Counted from the first letter of the stretch, positions 49,528 through 58,425 are shown. The stretch: 64,000 bases of DNA from JACVRW01 sp963813495 (GCA_963813495.1 CAWEZC010000004.1:236981-300980); one strand, 5' to 3'. Numbers and translations are program-made. The notes: generated from the sequence alone by a model not told the origin.

Positions 49528-50634
49528 GTGACGGTCTGCGTTACCGGGGCTACCGGGTTTATCGGCGCGCATGTGTCTCAACTTGCGTCGGAGGCCGGCG
49601 ATCGGGTCAGGATCACCTATCGGGACGAGAACCGGCTGGCGCGCCTGGGGCAGACCGAGGTCGAGGCGGTGAGGGCCGATGTGCTCGACCGTGCCTCTTT
49701 GCGCCGGGCCTTTCGCGGCTGCGACACGGTCTTCCATTGCGCCGGATATGTCGGCGCGCGGCCCGCCGAGGAGGTCTGGCGCGTCAACGCGCTGGCTCCG
49801 AGACTGGCGGTGGAGGCGGCCGCTGCCGAGGAGGTACGTCGCGTGGTCGTGACCTCCAGCGTGGCCGGCATCGGTCCGGCCCCGCCGGACCGGCCGGGAG
49901 TCGAGGAGGACTTCTACCGCGGCGGCGGCCTCGGGCTCACCTATCCGGACGCCAAGCACGAGGGCGAGGCCGAGGCCCTCGCCGCGGGCGTGCGGCAGAG
50001 AATCGAGGTGGTGATCGTGAATCCCTCCTACGTGTTCGGCGTCGCGCTCGACCGCACCACCCCGGGGGACACCTCGTCGCGGATCATCGGCAACTACCTG
50101 CGCGGGCGCCTGCCGGCGATCGTCGACGGGCAGACCAACGCGGTCGATGTTCGCGATGTGGCCAGGGGCCACCTGCTGGCCGCGGAGCGAGGCACCCCTG
50201 GCGAGCGCTACGTCTTGGGCGGGCACGACGTCAGCTGGGTCGAGCTGTTCGAGCGGGTGAGCCGCCTCTCGGGGGTGCGCCACCCGCTGGTGGTCCTGCC
50301 CCCGGAGACCGGGGCCGTGGCCCGCGCCGCGGAGCAGATCGGGCTGCCCGGGCTGATTCCGGCCGAGGGTTTCGTGCTGATGGCCCAGAACTGGCGCTAC
50401 TCGTCGCGCAAGGCTCGCCGTGAGCTCGGCTACCGGGCCCGCGCCCTCGACCGGACGCTGTCCGACACGATCGACTGGTATCGCGAGCTGATCGACGCCG
50501 GCCGCCTCGGCGCCGGCCGGCCTTCGCCGCTGTCGCTTGCCGCGCTGGGCGTGCGCGTGGCCGGCCGCGCCGGCCTGCTGAGGGGGCTGCGGGCCGCGGA
50601 ACGGCGGGCGGGCCGCCGGCTCGTGGCGCCGTGA
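49528..50634 (+). CDS. NAD-dependent epimerase/dehydratase (extended SDR)
   Basis: 368 residues from GTG 49528. Rossmann motif VTGATGFIGAHV (TGxxGxxG), active-site LTYPDAKHEGE (YxxxK variant with the YPDAK form), then VNPSYVFG. It resembles hopanoid-associated sugar epimerases and dihydroflavonol-reductase-like SDRs. The stop overlaps tadA (GTGA). Confidence 0.85.
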   Translation: MTVCVTGATGFIGAHVSQLASEAGDRVRITYRDENRLARLGQTEVEAVRADVLDRASLRRAFRGCDTVFHCAGYVGARPAEEVWRVNALAPRLAVEAAAAEEVRRVVVTSSVAGIGPAPPDRPGVEEDFYRGGGLGLTYPDAKHEGEAEALAAGVRQRIEVVIVNPSYVFGVALDRTTPGDTSSRIIGNYLRGRLPAIVDGQTNAVDVRDVARGHLLAAERGTPGERYVLGGHDVSWVELFERVSRLSGVRHPLVVLPPETGAVARAAEQIGLPGLIPAEGFVLMAQNWRYSSRKARRELGYRARALDRTLSDTIDWYRELIDAGRLGAGRPSPLSLAALGVRVAGRAGLLRGLRAAERRAGRRLVAP

Positions 50635-51089
50635 GCTTCTTCCCGCGCGACGAATACTTCATGCGACTCGCACTGCGCGAGGCCGAGCGCGCGGTCGACC
50701 ACGACGACGTGCCGATCGGCGCCGTGGTGGTTTTCGGCGGTGAGGTGATCGCGGCGGCCCGCAACGAGCGTGAGTTGCGCGCTGATCCCACCGCCCACGC
50801 GGAGATCCTCGCGCTGCGGGAGGCTGCGGGCCACCTGGGCGGCTGGCGGCTGCTCGACACGGTCCTCTACGTGACGCTCGAGCCGTGTGCGATGTGCGCG
50901 GGCGCGATCGTCCTGGCGCGGGTGCCGAGGGTGGTCTGGGGGGCGGAGGATCCCAAGGCCGGAGCGGCCGGAAGCATCATGAACGTGCTCGCCGAGCCGC
51001 GGCTCAACCATCGTCCGGAGGCGGCCGGAGGACTGCTGGCCGAGGAGTCCGCAGGCTTGCTCCGAACCTTCTTCGCGACGCGGCGCTAA
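50631..51089 (+). CDS. tadA: tRNA-specific adenosine deaminase
   Basis: 152 residues from GTG 50631. Zinc site: His56 and catalytic Glu58 in HAE, Cys86 and Cys89 in PCAMC. It converts adenosine-34 to inosine in tRNA-Arg(ACG). NERELRADPTAHAEI and GSIMNVLAEPRLNHR match TadA. It is coupled to the SDR gene upstream. Confidence 0.93.
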   Translation: MSFFPRDEYFMRLALREAERAVDHDDVPIGAVVVFGGEVIAAARNERELRADPTAHAEILALREAAGHLGGWRLLDTVLYVTLEPCAMCAGAIVLARVPRVVWGAEDPKAGAAGSIMNVLAEPRLNHRPEAAGGLLAEESAGLLRTFFATRR

Positions 51090-51121
51090 CCGTTGCGCGA
51101 AAACTGCCGATAAGGAGAACG

Positions 51122-52843
51122 ATGGCGGCCGATCGAGAGAGCGCCCTCCGCGCGATCGAGGAACGCTACGGGCCGATGCCCGAGAAGCTCCCCTCCGTCG
51201 CCTACATCTACGAGCCCGGTCTCGACGGCCGCTGTCTCTACATCAGTCCCTCGATCCAGCGCGTGCTGGGTTACACGCGCGAGAAGTGGCTCGGTGACTA
51301 CGCGATCTGGGACCGCATCGTCCACCCCGACGACTACGCCCGAGTGACCGCCAGCGAGGCGGAGTGCGCCCGCTCGGGCGAGGCGCTCGTGCAGGAGTAC
51401 CGGCTGCGCGCCGCCGACGGGCACTGGGTCTGGATTCGCGACGAGATGACCGTGCTGCGCGGCCCTGACGACCGGCGCGATCCTCTCTTCTACGGCGTCT
51501 TCCTCGACGTGACCGATCGCAAGCGGATGGAGTCCGAGCTCGAGCGGCTCGCGCTCTATGACCCGCTCACCGGCCTGCCCAACCGCGCGCTGTTCACCGA
51601 CCGCCTGCGCCACGCGCTCGGCCGCCGCGATCGCTCGACCGTGACCGCCGTCTACTTCCTCGACGTCGATCGCTTCAAGCGCATCAACGACAGTCTCGGT
51701 CACGCCGCCGGGGACGAGGTGCTCGGCGAGGTGGCCCGCCGGCTGCAGAACGCTCTGCGCCCGGAGGACACGGTGGCGCGCTTCGGCGGCGACGAGTTCA
51801 CCATTCTGTGCGAGTCGGTGGGCGGGGTGCTCGAGGCCGTGAGCGTGGCGGACCGCCTGCAGCGTCCGCTGTCCGACCCGATCCGGGCCGGGGGCGCCGA
51901 GCTGCGGCTCAGCGCCAGCATCGGCGTGGCCCTCGCAGAGCCCGGCGAGCTGCCCCACGGCGAGCGGCTGATCGAGGACGCCGACGCCGCCATGTATCGC
52001 GCCAAAGAGCGCGGCGGAGCACGAGCCGAGCTGTTCGATGCCGCGATGCGCGAGCGCGCCGTGGAGGCGATGACCGTGGAGCAGGAGCTCCAGCGCGGCC
52101 TCGAGCGCGGCGAGCTGCGGCTGCTGTACCAGCCGCAGTTCTCGTTGGCCACCGGTGCGCTCACGGGCGTTGAGGCGCTGCTGCGCTGGCAGCATCCGGA
52201 GCGCGGGCTGTTGCCGCCCGACGACTTCCTCGAGGTCGCCGAGGAGAGCGGCCTGATCGTGCCGCTCGGAACCTGGGCCGTGCGCGAGGCCTGCGCGCGC
52301 CTGGCCGACTGGAGCCGCCGCCCCGACGCTCCGCGAATCACGGTCTCGGTGAACCTGAGCGCGCGCGAGCTGACCCACCCCGACGTGGTCCCCACGGTCC
52401 TGGGAGCCGTTCGCAGCTCCGGCATCGATCCCTCGCTGCTGTGCATCGAGGTCACCGAGAGCGCCGCCATGGCGGATTGCGACTCGGGCTTCCGCGCGCT
52501 CCGCGAGCTGAGCGGCGAAGGCGTGCAGGTGGCCATCGACGACTTCGGCACGGGCTATTCCTCGCTCGACCAGTTGCGCCAGATGCCGGCGGACGTCCTC
52601 AAGATCGACCGCTCCTTCGTGAAGGGCCTCGAGCCGGGCGTGCCTGACGCGGCGCTGGTGGCGGCGGTGATCGCGATGGGTCGCGCGCTCGAGGTGCAGG
52701 TGATCGCCGAGGGCATCGAGACCGAGCAGCAGGCCACCGAGTTGCGCGAGCTCAGCTGCCCGCTGGGCCAGGGCTTCCTGTTTGCCAGGCCACTGCCGCC
52801 GGAGGAGATCGACGGGATGCTGACCGCCGGTCTTCCCAAGTAG
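51122..52843 (+). CDS. PAS-GGDEF-EAL cyclic-di-GMP protein
   Basis: 573 residues from ATG 51122 (AAGGAG upstream). PAS/PAC domain ~25-135 (YISPSIQRVLGYTREKW, HWVWIRDEMTVL). GGDEF domain with RFGGDEFTIL near 220 (active). EAL domain from ~330: GVEALLRWQHPERG, IDDFGTGYSSLDQL, IAEGIETEQQ, all catalytic residues intact. A soluble dual-domain enzyme sensing an internal signal through PAS. Confidence 0.94.
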   Translation: MAADRESALRAIEERYGPMPEKLPSVAYIYEPGLDGRCLYISPSIQRVLGYTREKWLGDYAIWDRIVHPDDYARVTASEAECARSGEALVQEYRLRAADGHWVWIRDEMTVLRGPDDRRDPLFYGVFLDVTDRKRMESELERLALYDPLTGLPNRALFTDRLRHALGRRDRSTVTAVYFLDVDRFKRINDSLGHAAGDEVLGEVARRLQNALRPEDTVARFGGDEFTILCESVGGVLEAVSVADRLQRPLSDPIRAGGAELRLSASIGVALAEPGELPHGERLIEDADAAMYRAKERGGARAELFDAAMRERAVEAMTVEQELQRGLERGELRLLYQPQFSLATGALTGVEALLRWQHPERGLLPPDDFLEVAEESGLIVPLGTWAVREACARLADWSRRPDAPRITVSVNLSARELTHPDVVPTVLGAVRSSGIDPSLLCIEVTESAAMADCDSGFRALRELSGEGVQVAIDDFGTGYSSLDQLRQMPADVLKIDRSFVKGLEPGVPDAALVAAVIAMGRALEVQVIAEGIETEQQATELRELSCPLGQGFLFARPLPPEEIDGMLTAGLPK

Positions 52844-52969
52844 CTTGCCCGTCGAGGTACCATCTCAGCGTGCCCGGCTGACGCTGATCGCTCGCCTACG
52901 CGCTGTACCCTCGTCCACCGCCTTCGCGGTCTTCTAACCGCGCGCGAATCTCTAGGCTAGTCCCGTCCC

Positions 52970-53058
52970 GGAGGGGTGCCGGAGTGGTTGAACGGGGCGG
53001 TCTCGAAAACCGTTGTGGGTCTTTCGGCGCACCGAGGGTTCGAATCCCTCCCCCTCCG
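52970..53058 (+). tRNA. tRNA-Ser (CGA)
   Basis: 89 nt, class II with a long variable arm. Acceptor GGAGGGG (52970-52976) pairs with CCCCTCC (53051-53057), with discriminator G. D arm GCCGGAGTGGTTGAACGGGGC in outline. Anticodon CGA at 53004-53006 in loop CTCGAAA. T arm GAGGGTTCGAATCCCTC. CCA is not encoded. The integrase gene next to it points to its 3' half as an attachment site. Confidence 0.95.
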
Positions 53059-53152
53059 TAGAAGTTGCAGATTTGCAGGAAGTTTCGGAGCCGATTTGGC
53101 CGTTTCCTTCGGCCCCAGTCGGCCCCTCTCGACCCCAGAAAAGGCCCGATTT

Positions 53153-53183
53153 GTGCAGCGCAGTGCAGCGCACGTGCAGCGCA
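53153..53183. repeat. three direct repeats, likely integrase arm-type sites
   Basis: GTGCAGCGCA at 53153-53162, 53163-53172 and 53174-53183, i.e. spaced 10 and 11 bp, one helical turn. They lie between the tRNA-Ser 3' end and the integrase stop, where lambda-type integrases have arm-binding sites. Confidence 0.6.
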
Positions 53184-53186
53184 CCC

Positions 53187-54347
53187 TCATTGCTCGACCC
53201 CTCTGACGGACCGTTCGAGGTAGCTGTCGAGCAGGCCTGCGGCCTCCCGTTCGGAGCCCGGGAAGAGGTGGCCGTAGCGGTCGAGCGTGATCGTTACGGA
53301 GGCGTGCCCGAGGAAGGTCGAGAGGGCCTTCGCGTTGACCCCGGCGGCGATCATCAGTGACGCGAACGTGTGTCGGCATTCGTGGAGGCCGATCGGCTCG
53401 AGCCCCGCAGCTCGCCAGGTCCTCGTTGCTCGTTGGCTAAGGGCCTGGTTCGAGAAGGGCCGGCCGTCGGGCCGGCCGAAGAAGAGGCCGCCGCGGCGAC
53501 CACGGGCGATCCGGTGCTCGAGCAGGTGCTTGCGTAGGGCCGCCGGCACCGGAACGATGCGCCGCCCCGAGCGGCTCTTGGGCGCAACGCGGCCCTCCTT
53601 GGGGTCCCAGCTCCACTGGACCCGGATTAGGTTTTCGTCGAGGTCGACGAGCTCGTCGGTGAGGGCCTGCAGCTCGCCCGAGCGCAGGCCGGCGTACATC
53701 GCGGTGGACCAGACGGCGCGGTCGCGCGGCTGTAGAGCGGCGATGAGCTGCTCGGCCTCGGCGGGTGAGGCGATCCGCTCGCGCTTGCCGCGGACGGCGG
53801 GGAGCTGGACGCCGCTTGTCGGGTTGACGGCAACCTCGTCGAGCGCGAGCGCCTGCCGGTAGATCGCGCGCAGCGGCATCAACGAGTTGCGGACGGTGCT
53901 GGCGCCAAGGCCGTCGCTCATCATCCGATTGACGAGCCGCTGGACGTCCGAGCGTCGTATGTCGCTGAGCTTGGCGCCGCCGAGGGCCGGGAGGAGGCGG
54001 GTGCGCAGCGACTGCTCATAGCCGCGCAGAGCGGAAGGCTTGTAGGGGTCGCCCGATCTGTTGCGCACGAAACCCGCCTGCGCGGCGCTGAGCCACTCGT
54101 CGGCAGCCTGGTTGAGGGTGACGTCGCCGGCGGCACGCAGGGTGCCGTGACGGAGGCCGACGAGCGCGTCGTAGCGCCAGCTCCTGGCCGCCGCAAGCGT
54201 CGGGAAGGTGCGAGTGAGGCGCTTGCGATCGCGCGGGCTCCAAGCCTGAGCTTGGTAGCGAGGCGTGCAGCGACAGCGGTCGCCCGATCGGCTCGGACAG
54301 GAGCGCGCGTGACGGAGGGAGATGCCCTCTGGGAGGCGCTTCGACAT
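53187..54347 (-). CDS. tyrosine site-specific integrase
   Basis: 386 residues from ATG 54347. N-terminal arm-binding domain, core-binding SAM-like domain (ADEWLSAAQAGFVRN ... TRLLPALGG), catalytic domain with Arg in GLRSGELQAL, H-x-x-R in HECRHTFASL, and Tyr in LDRYGHLFPG. All catalytic residues are intact. It reads towards tRNA-Ser, the arrangement of integrative elements and prophages. Confidence 0.94.
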   Translation of the reverse strand: MSKRLPEGISLRHARSCPSRSGDRCRCTPRYQAQAWSPRDRKRLTRTFPTLAAARSWRYDALVGLRHGTLRAAGDVTLNQAADEWLSAAQAGFVRNRSGDPYKPSALRGYEQSLRTRLLPALGGAKLSDIRRSDVQRLVNRMMSDGLGASTVRNSLMPLRAIYRQALALDEVAVNPTSGVQLPAVRGKRERIASPAEAEQLIAALQPRDRAVWSTAMYAGLRSGELQALTDELVDLDENLIRVQWSWDPKEGRVAPKSRSGRRIVPVPAALRKHLLEHRIARGRRGGLFFGRPDGRPFSNQALSQRATRTWRAAGLEPIGLHECRHTFASLMIAAGVNAKALSTFLGHASVTITLDRYGHLFPGSEREAAGLLDSYLERSVRGVEQ

Positions 54348-54395
54348 GAGTGCTCTCCTTTGTGGTCCTGAGTCGCCGGGAGCGTAATAGCGTCG

Positions 54396-54743
54396 TCAAA
54401 GGCGCTCTACCGTCGACTCTGCGTTGACCTCGAGCCAACGCTCAATCTCACGAACGGGTATCAGGCGCAGCTTGCCTCGCCTCACGATTCGGAGCTCCGG
54501 CTGTACGTGGCGCTCGAAGGAGTTGACCGACATCCCGAGCGCACGAGCCGCCTCGGCTCGAGTGACGGCAAGACGAGGCGTACCCGACACGCGCGTCGAA
54601 CCTTCGGATCGACTCGGGCTTCTTGGTGTTGGCGCGCGGGCGTCAACCGGCAGGCTTATTTGCCCGGGAATGGCGACGATCGGACCCAAGTCCGCAACCT
54701 GCCGTTCGTTTTCATGTCGCGCCGAGACCCAGGCGCTGCGCAC
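54396..54743 (-). CDS. excisionase-like helix-turn-helix protein
   Basis: 115 residues to 54743, though the functional part is probably the last ~60: LAVTRAEAARALGMSVNSFE, HVQPELRIVRRGKLRLIPV, EIERWLEV. This is the MerR-like HTH_17 of excisionases/DNA-binding factors. It lies 48 nt upstream of the integrase on the same strand, as xis does next to int. The N-terminal half has no similarity and the true start may be later. Confidence 0.75.
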   Translation of the reverse strand: MRSAWVSARHENERQVADLGPIVAIPGQISLPVDARAPTPRSPSRSEGSTRVSGTPRLAVTRAEAARALGMSVNSFERHVQPELRIVRRGKLRLIPVREIERWLEVNAESTVERL

Positions 54744-55290
54744 GGGCGGTGGTGTTGGTAAGCGACGCAGGCTTGGGATGGGCCGGCTGGGCGGCGGGCG
54801 GTTGCATGGCTTCTACTTGTGAGGACGGCTTGGGCGGCGTTTTGGCCCCCCAAGTTGCGGCGGACCGCTGTCCGCGCCGCGCACGCCGACGGCGATGCGA
54901 CTGCGCGGCCCTGATGGCGGCGGGAGCTTCATGTCGCGGCGCCGCGCGGGTGTGCAGTGCGCCGGCTGCGGTTCATAGCCAGTGCAGGAGACGGAGCACG
55001 GTCGAAAACATGGTCCTCGTATGAGAGAGGGCACAAATCCAAAAACGGCCCCCTGACGGCGCAACAGCCCCCGGCCCACCAAACACAACCCGGGCTACAC
55101 CTCCACTACTGCCTAGCCCGCCCCGCTCACGCCACCCGACCCGCCCTACCGAACCGCACACCTCCAACTCTTCCCCCCAACTCTTCCACCGTACCGATCC
55201 CCACAGCTCCACAACCCACCGCTCACTGCCTTGTCTTGCACCCCAACCCTGCCTGCCATACCTGCCGCCGCCCCGCCTACCCGACTCATC
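54744..55290. other. non-coding stretch with a strongly C-rich, G-poor tract
   Basis: No convincing gene. From about 55060 to 55285 the plus strand is dominated by C with very little G (e.g. CTCCAACTCTTCCCCCCAAC). A direct repeat CAACTCTTCC appears twice near 55170. The minus strand is therefore G-rich with many GGG runs and could form quadruplexes. Apparent ORFs here have no family likeness. Confidence 0.6.
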
Positions 55291-55403
55291 GGCGCCACGT
55301 CTGGTCTCAACTACCTACATCACTTTTATATTGGTAGGTCGAGGAAGGGGGTCCGGCGCGAAGCGGCGGACCCCCTTCCTCGGGTGAGACCAGACGTGGA
55401 GCC
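55291..55403. repeat. T-shaped nested palindrome (three-way junction)
   Basis: Outer stem CCACGTCTGGTCTCA (55295-55309) with TGAGACCAGACGTGG (55385-55399), extended by three more pairs beyond one mismatch. Inside are two hairpins: ACCTAC/GTAGGT (55313-55318/55334-55339) with a 15-nt A+T-rich loop, and CGAGGAAGGGGGTCCG/CGGACCCCCTTCCTCG (55340-55355/55367-55382), capped by CGC-GAA-GCG. The two inner stems abut. It could be a structured RNA, a replication or transfer origin, or a recombination site. Confidence 0.75.
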
Positions 55404-55447
55404 AAGGAAACACCCGGAGGCGGGGCGGCGGCCTGTTGCCCTCTAAG

Positions 55448-55483
55448 GATCAACAGGCAGAGATCAACACCTAGAGATCAACA
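55448..55483. repeat. three 14-bp iterons
   Basis: GATCAACA at 55448, 55462 and 55476, exactly 14 bp apart, each later copy preceded by AGA. The first overlaps a hairpin GCCTGTTG (55431-55438) / CAACAGGC (55451-55458). Regular iterons beside a large palindrome are typical of replication origins controlled by an initiator protein. Confidence 0.6.
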
Positions 55484-55485
55484 AC

Positions 55486-56164
55486 CGCCGGGCGGGCGCT
55501 CGACGAGCTGGTTGGCGCGACGGGTCAACCGCTCGTGGCCGAACCGCGAGCGGACTCCTGCTTTCACGCGGAAGCGGCACTCACGCCGCGGTCGACAAGA
55601 TCGCTGCTTCCATGGGAGGGCGACACTCTCGATCGATGACATCGACTAGGCCGCCCGCTTCTCAGATCACGCGAAGGCGGAAGTAAACGGCGGATCGTCA
55701 GGGACATCGCTGACGTCCACGGTGAGCGGGCCGCCGCGGCGAGCCCGGCTGAGCCCAGGCGGCGGAGCCCTACTACCGGCGTCGGAGACCGAGGCGCGCA
55801 AGCGCTCGCAAGATGACGCCGGGCTCGTCGTCTTCGGGGGCCGTGCGCCTCTCGCGGTGGCGGGGACAAGCACGCCGATGAGTCACCAAGCCGGCGCCGG
55901 GGCCCCGGTGCCCGACGTCGACTTCACGGTTCGCAGCGACGCGTTGGCACGCGAGTTCACCGACAGCCACCACGTGCCTGCCGATTTGGCGAACTTGCAC
56001 GGCGGCCAGCGTGTCTCGGACGTGGCGACTCCAAGTCGTCGATCGCACCGTAGGTCTGCTGGAGAGATCAGTTCGCGATGGCTTTGGCCAGGCGGACACG
56101 GCATCCGCAGGGGTGCGTCCGATCATTCATGCCTTCGGACGAGACGCAGCAGCGGTCCGGCGGC
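55486..56164. other. 680-bp stretch without a recognisable gene
   Basis: Several open frames of 60-150 codons cross each other, but none has a ribosome site or familiar motif. The composition is less biased than the C-rich tract upstream. It may hold decayed genes of the integrated element. Nothing further is visible. Confidence 0.5.
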
Positions 56165-57586
56165 TTAGAACTTCTGCTCGATCAGCCCGTCGAGTGCATT
56201 GAGCCCGGGGACGAATAGGTACTCCCCGCCCTTGACGTCAACGAAGGTCGGCAGGTCGAACAGCATCGGGCGCTTGGCGCCGGGCACGGTGATCTGCGAG
56301 CCCTCGCCGCCGAGGCCGACGATCGGGTCCTGCTCGCTGGGATCGAGCCCGCTGAACTCGCCGCCCTTCAACCACTCATTGTGGACAAACTCGAATTGAC
56401 GCTCGATGTCGGCCTGGATGATCAGCTGGACCAGACCGCGATCGGCGCCGTCGTCCTCCAGCGCGCCGGCGGCGAGGGGCGGGCCGTATTCAACCCCGCG
56501 CCGGATCAACCGGTGCCGCCGCACCCCGGTCGCGCGCGTCAGCGGCGCCGCCCGCGGGTTGCTGCGCCTGAGGTGCGCACCGACCGGGCACCGCAGGCCC
56601 TTGTCGTCGCCGGCATAGGTGAAGTTGTTGCGCCGCCGGGGGTCGGAGGCGATCGACGGATCATCCTTCTCGGGCGACAGATCGAGCGGGCAGCCGCTGC
56701 GCCAACGGCCCATCATCTTGGCCGCGACCAGTTCCTGGTGATACGGGTCATCAGAGCCGTAGAGCGCCTTTGCGCTCGTCACCAGGAAGCGGCGAAACGC
56801 CGCGACGTCCTGGTAGAGCTTACGGAAGACCGTGTAGGTCCCGTTCAGCCGCAGCTCGAGCGGCTCGGGTGCCGGCGTGCCCTCGGGGCCAACCTCATCC
56901 TCATAGCCCAGCAGGAACTCGCCAGGTTTCAGCGCACGCCAGGTGCCGTCCGGCTGCGGCTCGCCATCGCCCGGATATGACGGCGTGTCCGCGCCTTCTA
57001 TGGGCGGCTGCGAGATTGGGTCCGCAAAGCCGAAGTGCTCGCCCTCCGACCCGATCCCGTTCTCATGGGCGAGCGCCTTCGTGTCCTGGACGAAACGAAC
57101 TTCGACGCCGCCTGTCGCCTCCATCTCGTCGCGAACGATCCGCGTCGCCTCTTCGCGCCCCTGGTCGGAATCGGTGCGTATCAACGCCATGCCGTGGATG
57201 TCGGGACCGCCGAGGCCGCCCTCCCAATGCTCGGGCGCGTGCCGCCCCACATCGCCCACGAGCGCGGCGCGGCCTCGCATGCCGACCCGGAACGCCTCGG
57301 GGAAGCTGTCGAGCGACCGCTGCGACAGCCCTATCGCCTTTAGCCCTTCGTGGGTGAAACCGATGTTGGCGGTGAATCGGGTTCCATGCTCTTCGCTCCG
57401 CTTGTTGACGTGCTTGAGCATGCTGCGCAACCATGCGCGCGCCTTGTCGCCATCGGTGAACTTCACGAAGGCGTGGCGCCCGTATCGCATCATGATGGGC
57501 GTGACGGCGTTGTCTTGAATGTCGTCCAGATTTTCTGCCAGGTCAGCGGACGTCAGGCTGCTGGCAGGCGTCGACGTGCGCATCAT
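56165..57586 (-). CDS. DyP-type peroxidase 1 (long form)
   Basis: 473 residues from ATG 57586 (GAGGAGG upstream). DyP features: GFADPISQP at the distal site (canonical is GFxDGxxxP; Asp kept, Gly replaced by Pro), proximal heme ligand in GAHLRRSNPR, and the C-terminal GGEYLFVPGL. DyP enzymes are heme peroxidases that oxidise dyes, phenols and porphyrins. It has insertions relative to peroxidase 2. It is the second gene of module 1, after the associated protein. Confidence 0.88.
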   Translation of the reverse strand: MMRTSTPASSLTSADLAENLDDIQDNAVTPIMMRYGRHAFVKFTDGDKARAWLRSMLKHVNKRSEEHGTRFTANIGFTHEGLKAIGLSQRSLDSFPEAFRVGMRGRAALVGDVGRHAPEHWEGGLGGPDIHGMALIRTDSDQGREEATRIVRDEMEATGGVEVRFVQDTKALAHENGIGSEGEHFGFADPISQPPIEGADTPSYPGDGEPQPDGTWRALKPGEFLLGYEDEVGPEGTPAPEPLELRLNGTYTVFRKLYQDVAAFRRFLVTSAKALYGSDDPYHQELVAAKMMGRWRSGCPLDLSPEKDDPSIASDPRRRNNFTYAGDDKGLRCPVGAHLRRSNPRAAPLTRATGVRRHRLIRRGVEYGPPLAAGALEDDGADRGLVQLIIQADIERQFEFVHNEWLKGGEFSGLDPSEQDPIVGLGGEGSQITVPGAKRPMLFDLPTFVDVKGGEYLFVPGLNALDGLIEQKF

Positions 57587-57652
57587 CGCCTCCTCAAGGG
57601 TGGAATCGACAAGGCCTCGGAGTGCCCGAGGCCTGGTCGATCTGCCACGAAT

Positions 57653-58381
57653 TCAGCCCCCACGCTGATTGCTCGTCTCCTCGTACTGCCACTCGCTGCC
57701 GACATCCAGGTCGATTTGGGCGCCACTGGTTACTGGCTCGAAGGGCGCGGCCAGCTCCTGCAAGAAGGCCTCGACCGTCTCCTCGAGTGGGCCGTCGCCC
57801 TTGGCAACCGCCCGCTGGAACTTCTGCGCCTTCTCGTAGCAGTCAGCGGCCTTGTAGAGCTGTGGGATGCTGAGCCCCGGGGCGACGTCGTAGACCGCCA
57901 GGGTCTTGATCTGCCCGCGCGCGATGTACTCCACGACGTCGCGCACCGTCGCGTCCGGACCGGTCGGGCAACCGATGCAATTCCCCCAGACCGCCGTCAG
58001 GTTCGGCTTGCCGTTGAGAACGAAGTCGTCGAAGTACTTCGCCACCGAGCTGTCGAACTGGGATACGAAGAACAGCGTGTACCCGTCGTTGTCGTGCTCG
58101 GGGAAGTAGGAAGTCTTGGCGACGAACCAGCGGGCCGTCCGGATGAGCCCGAGCAACGTCATTCTCTCCGAGAACGATTCTCCCGGCGGGTCTGGCCAGC
58201 CGCCCGGCGCCAGCACCTCCGTGAAGTGCACCAGGTCCGCGTCGGGCTTCAGGGGCCACATGCCCGTGAACTCACTGACCGTGTTCCCGTCGTCCGTGCT
58301 CATGCTGAGTCCCGGGTACGTAAGGCCCCACTCTTCGAAGCTTGTGCTCGGGCGCGTCTGCTCCCCATGCTGTATTCCCAC
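57653..58381 (-). CDS. DyP-associated protein, copy 1
   Basis: 242 residues from GTG 58381 (AGGAGGT 5 nt upstream). No named family recognised. It aligns loosely with the product at 60039-60683: YTLFFVSQFDSSVAKYFDDF versus a matching FDGDWDVYIDDF, WGNCIGCPTG versus HCEGYPDE, and YDVAPGLSIPQL versus MDYPGYTTRQI. Each copy directly precedes a DyP gene. It is possibly a dimeric alpha-beta-barrel partner of the peroxidase (inference). Confidence 0.65.
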   Translation of the reverse strand: MGIQHGEQTRPSTSFEEWGLTYPGLSMSTDDGNTVSEFTGMWPLKPDADLVHFTEVLAPGGWPDPPGESFSERMTLLGLIRTARWFVAKTSYFPEHDNDGYTLFFVSQFDSSVAKYFDDFVLNGKPNLTAVWGNCIGCPTGPDATVRDVVEYIARGQIKTLAVYDVAPGLSIPQLYKAADCYEKAQKFQRAVAKGDGPLEETVEAFLQELAAPFEPVTSGAQIDLDVGSEWQYEETSNQRGG

Positions 58382-58425
58382 AATGACCTCCTCTTTCTTG
58401 CTCGTGTGTTGGTCAGACCAGTTTG

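Noticed and set aside
54957..55337. 126-codon ORF across the C-rich tract and palindrome
   Set aside because: Composition reflects the tract (Pro/Thr/His), there is no ribosome site and it crosses the palindrome.
55291..55483. CRISPR array or DGR template
   Set aside because: The repeats are three 14-bp iterons and nested palindromes, not 25-40 bp repeats with unique spacers; no cas or reverse transcriptase gene is present.
55722..56168. 148-codon plus-strand ORF and crossing minus-strand ORFs after the iterons
   Set aside because: No start signal or recognisable domain; mutually overlapping frames typical of non-coding GC-rich DNA.
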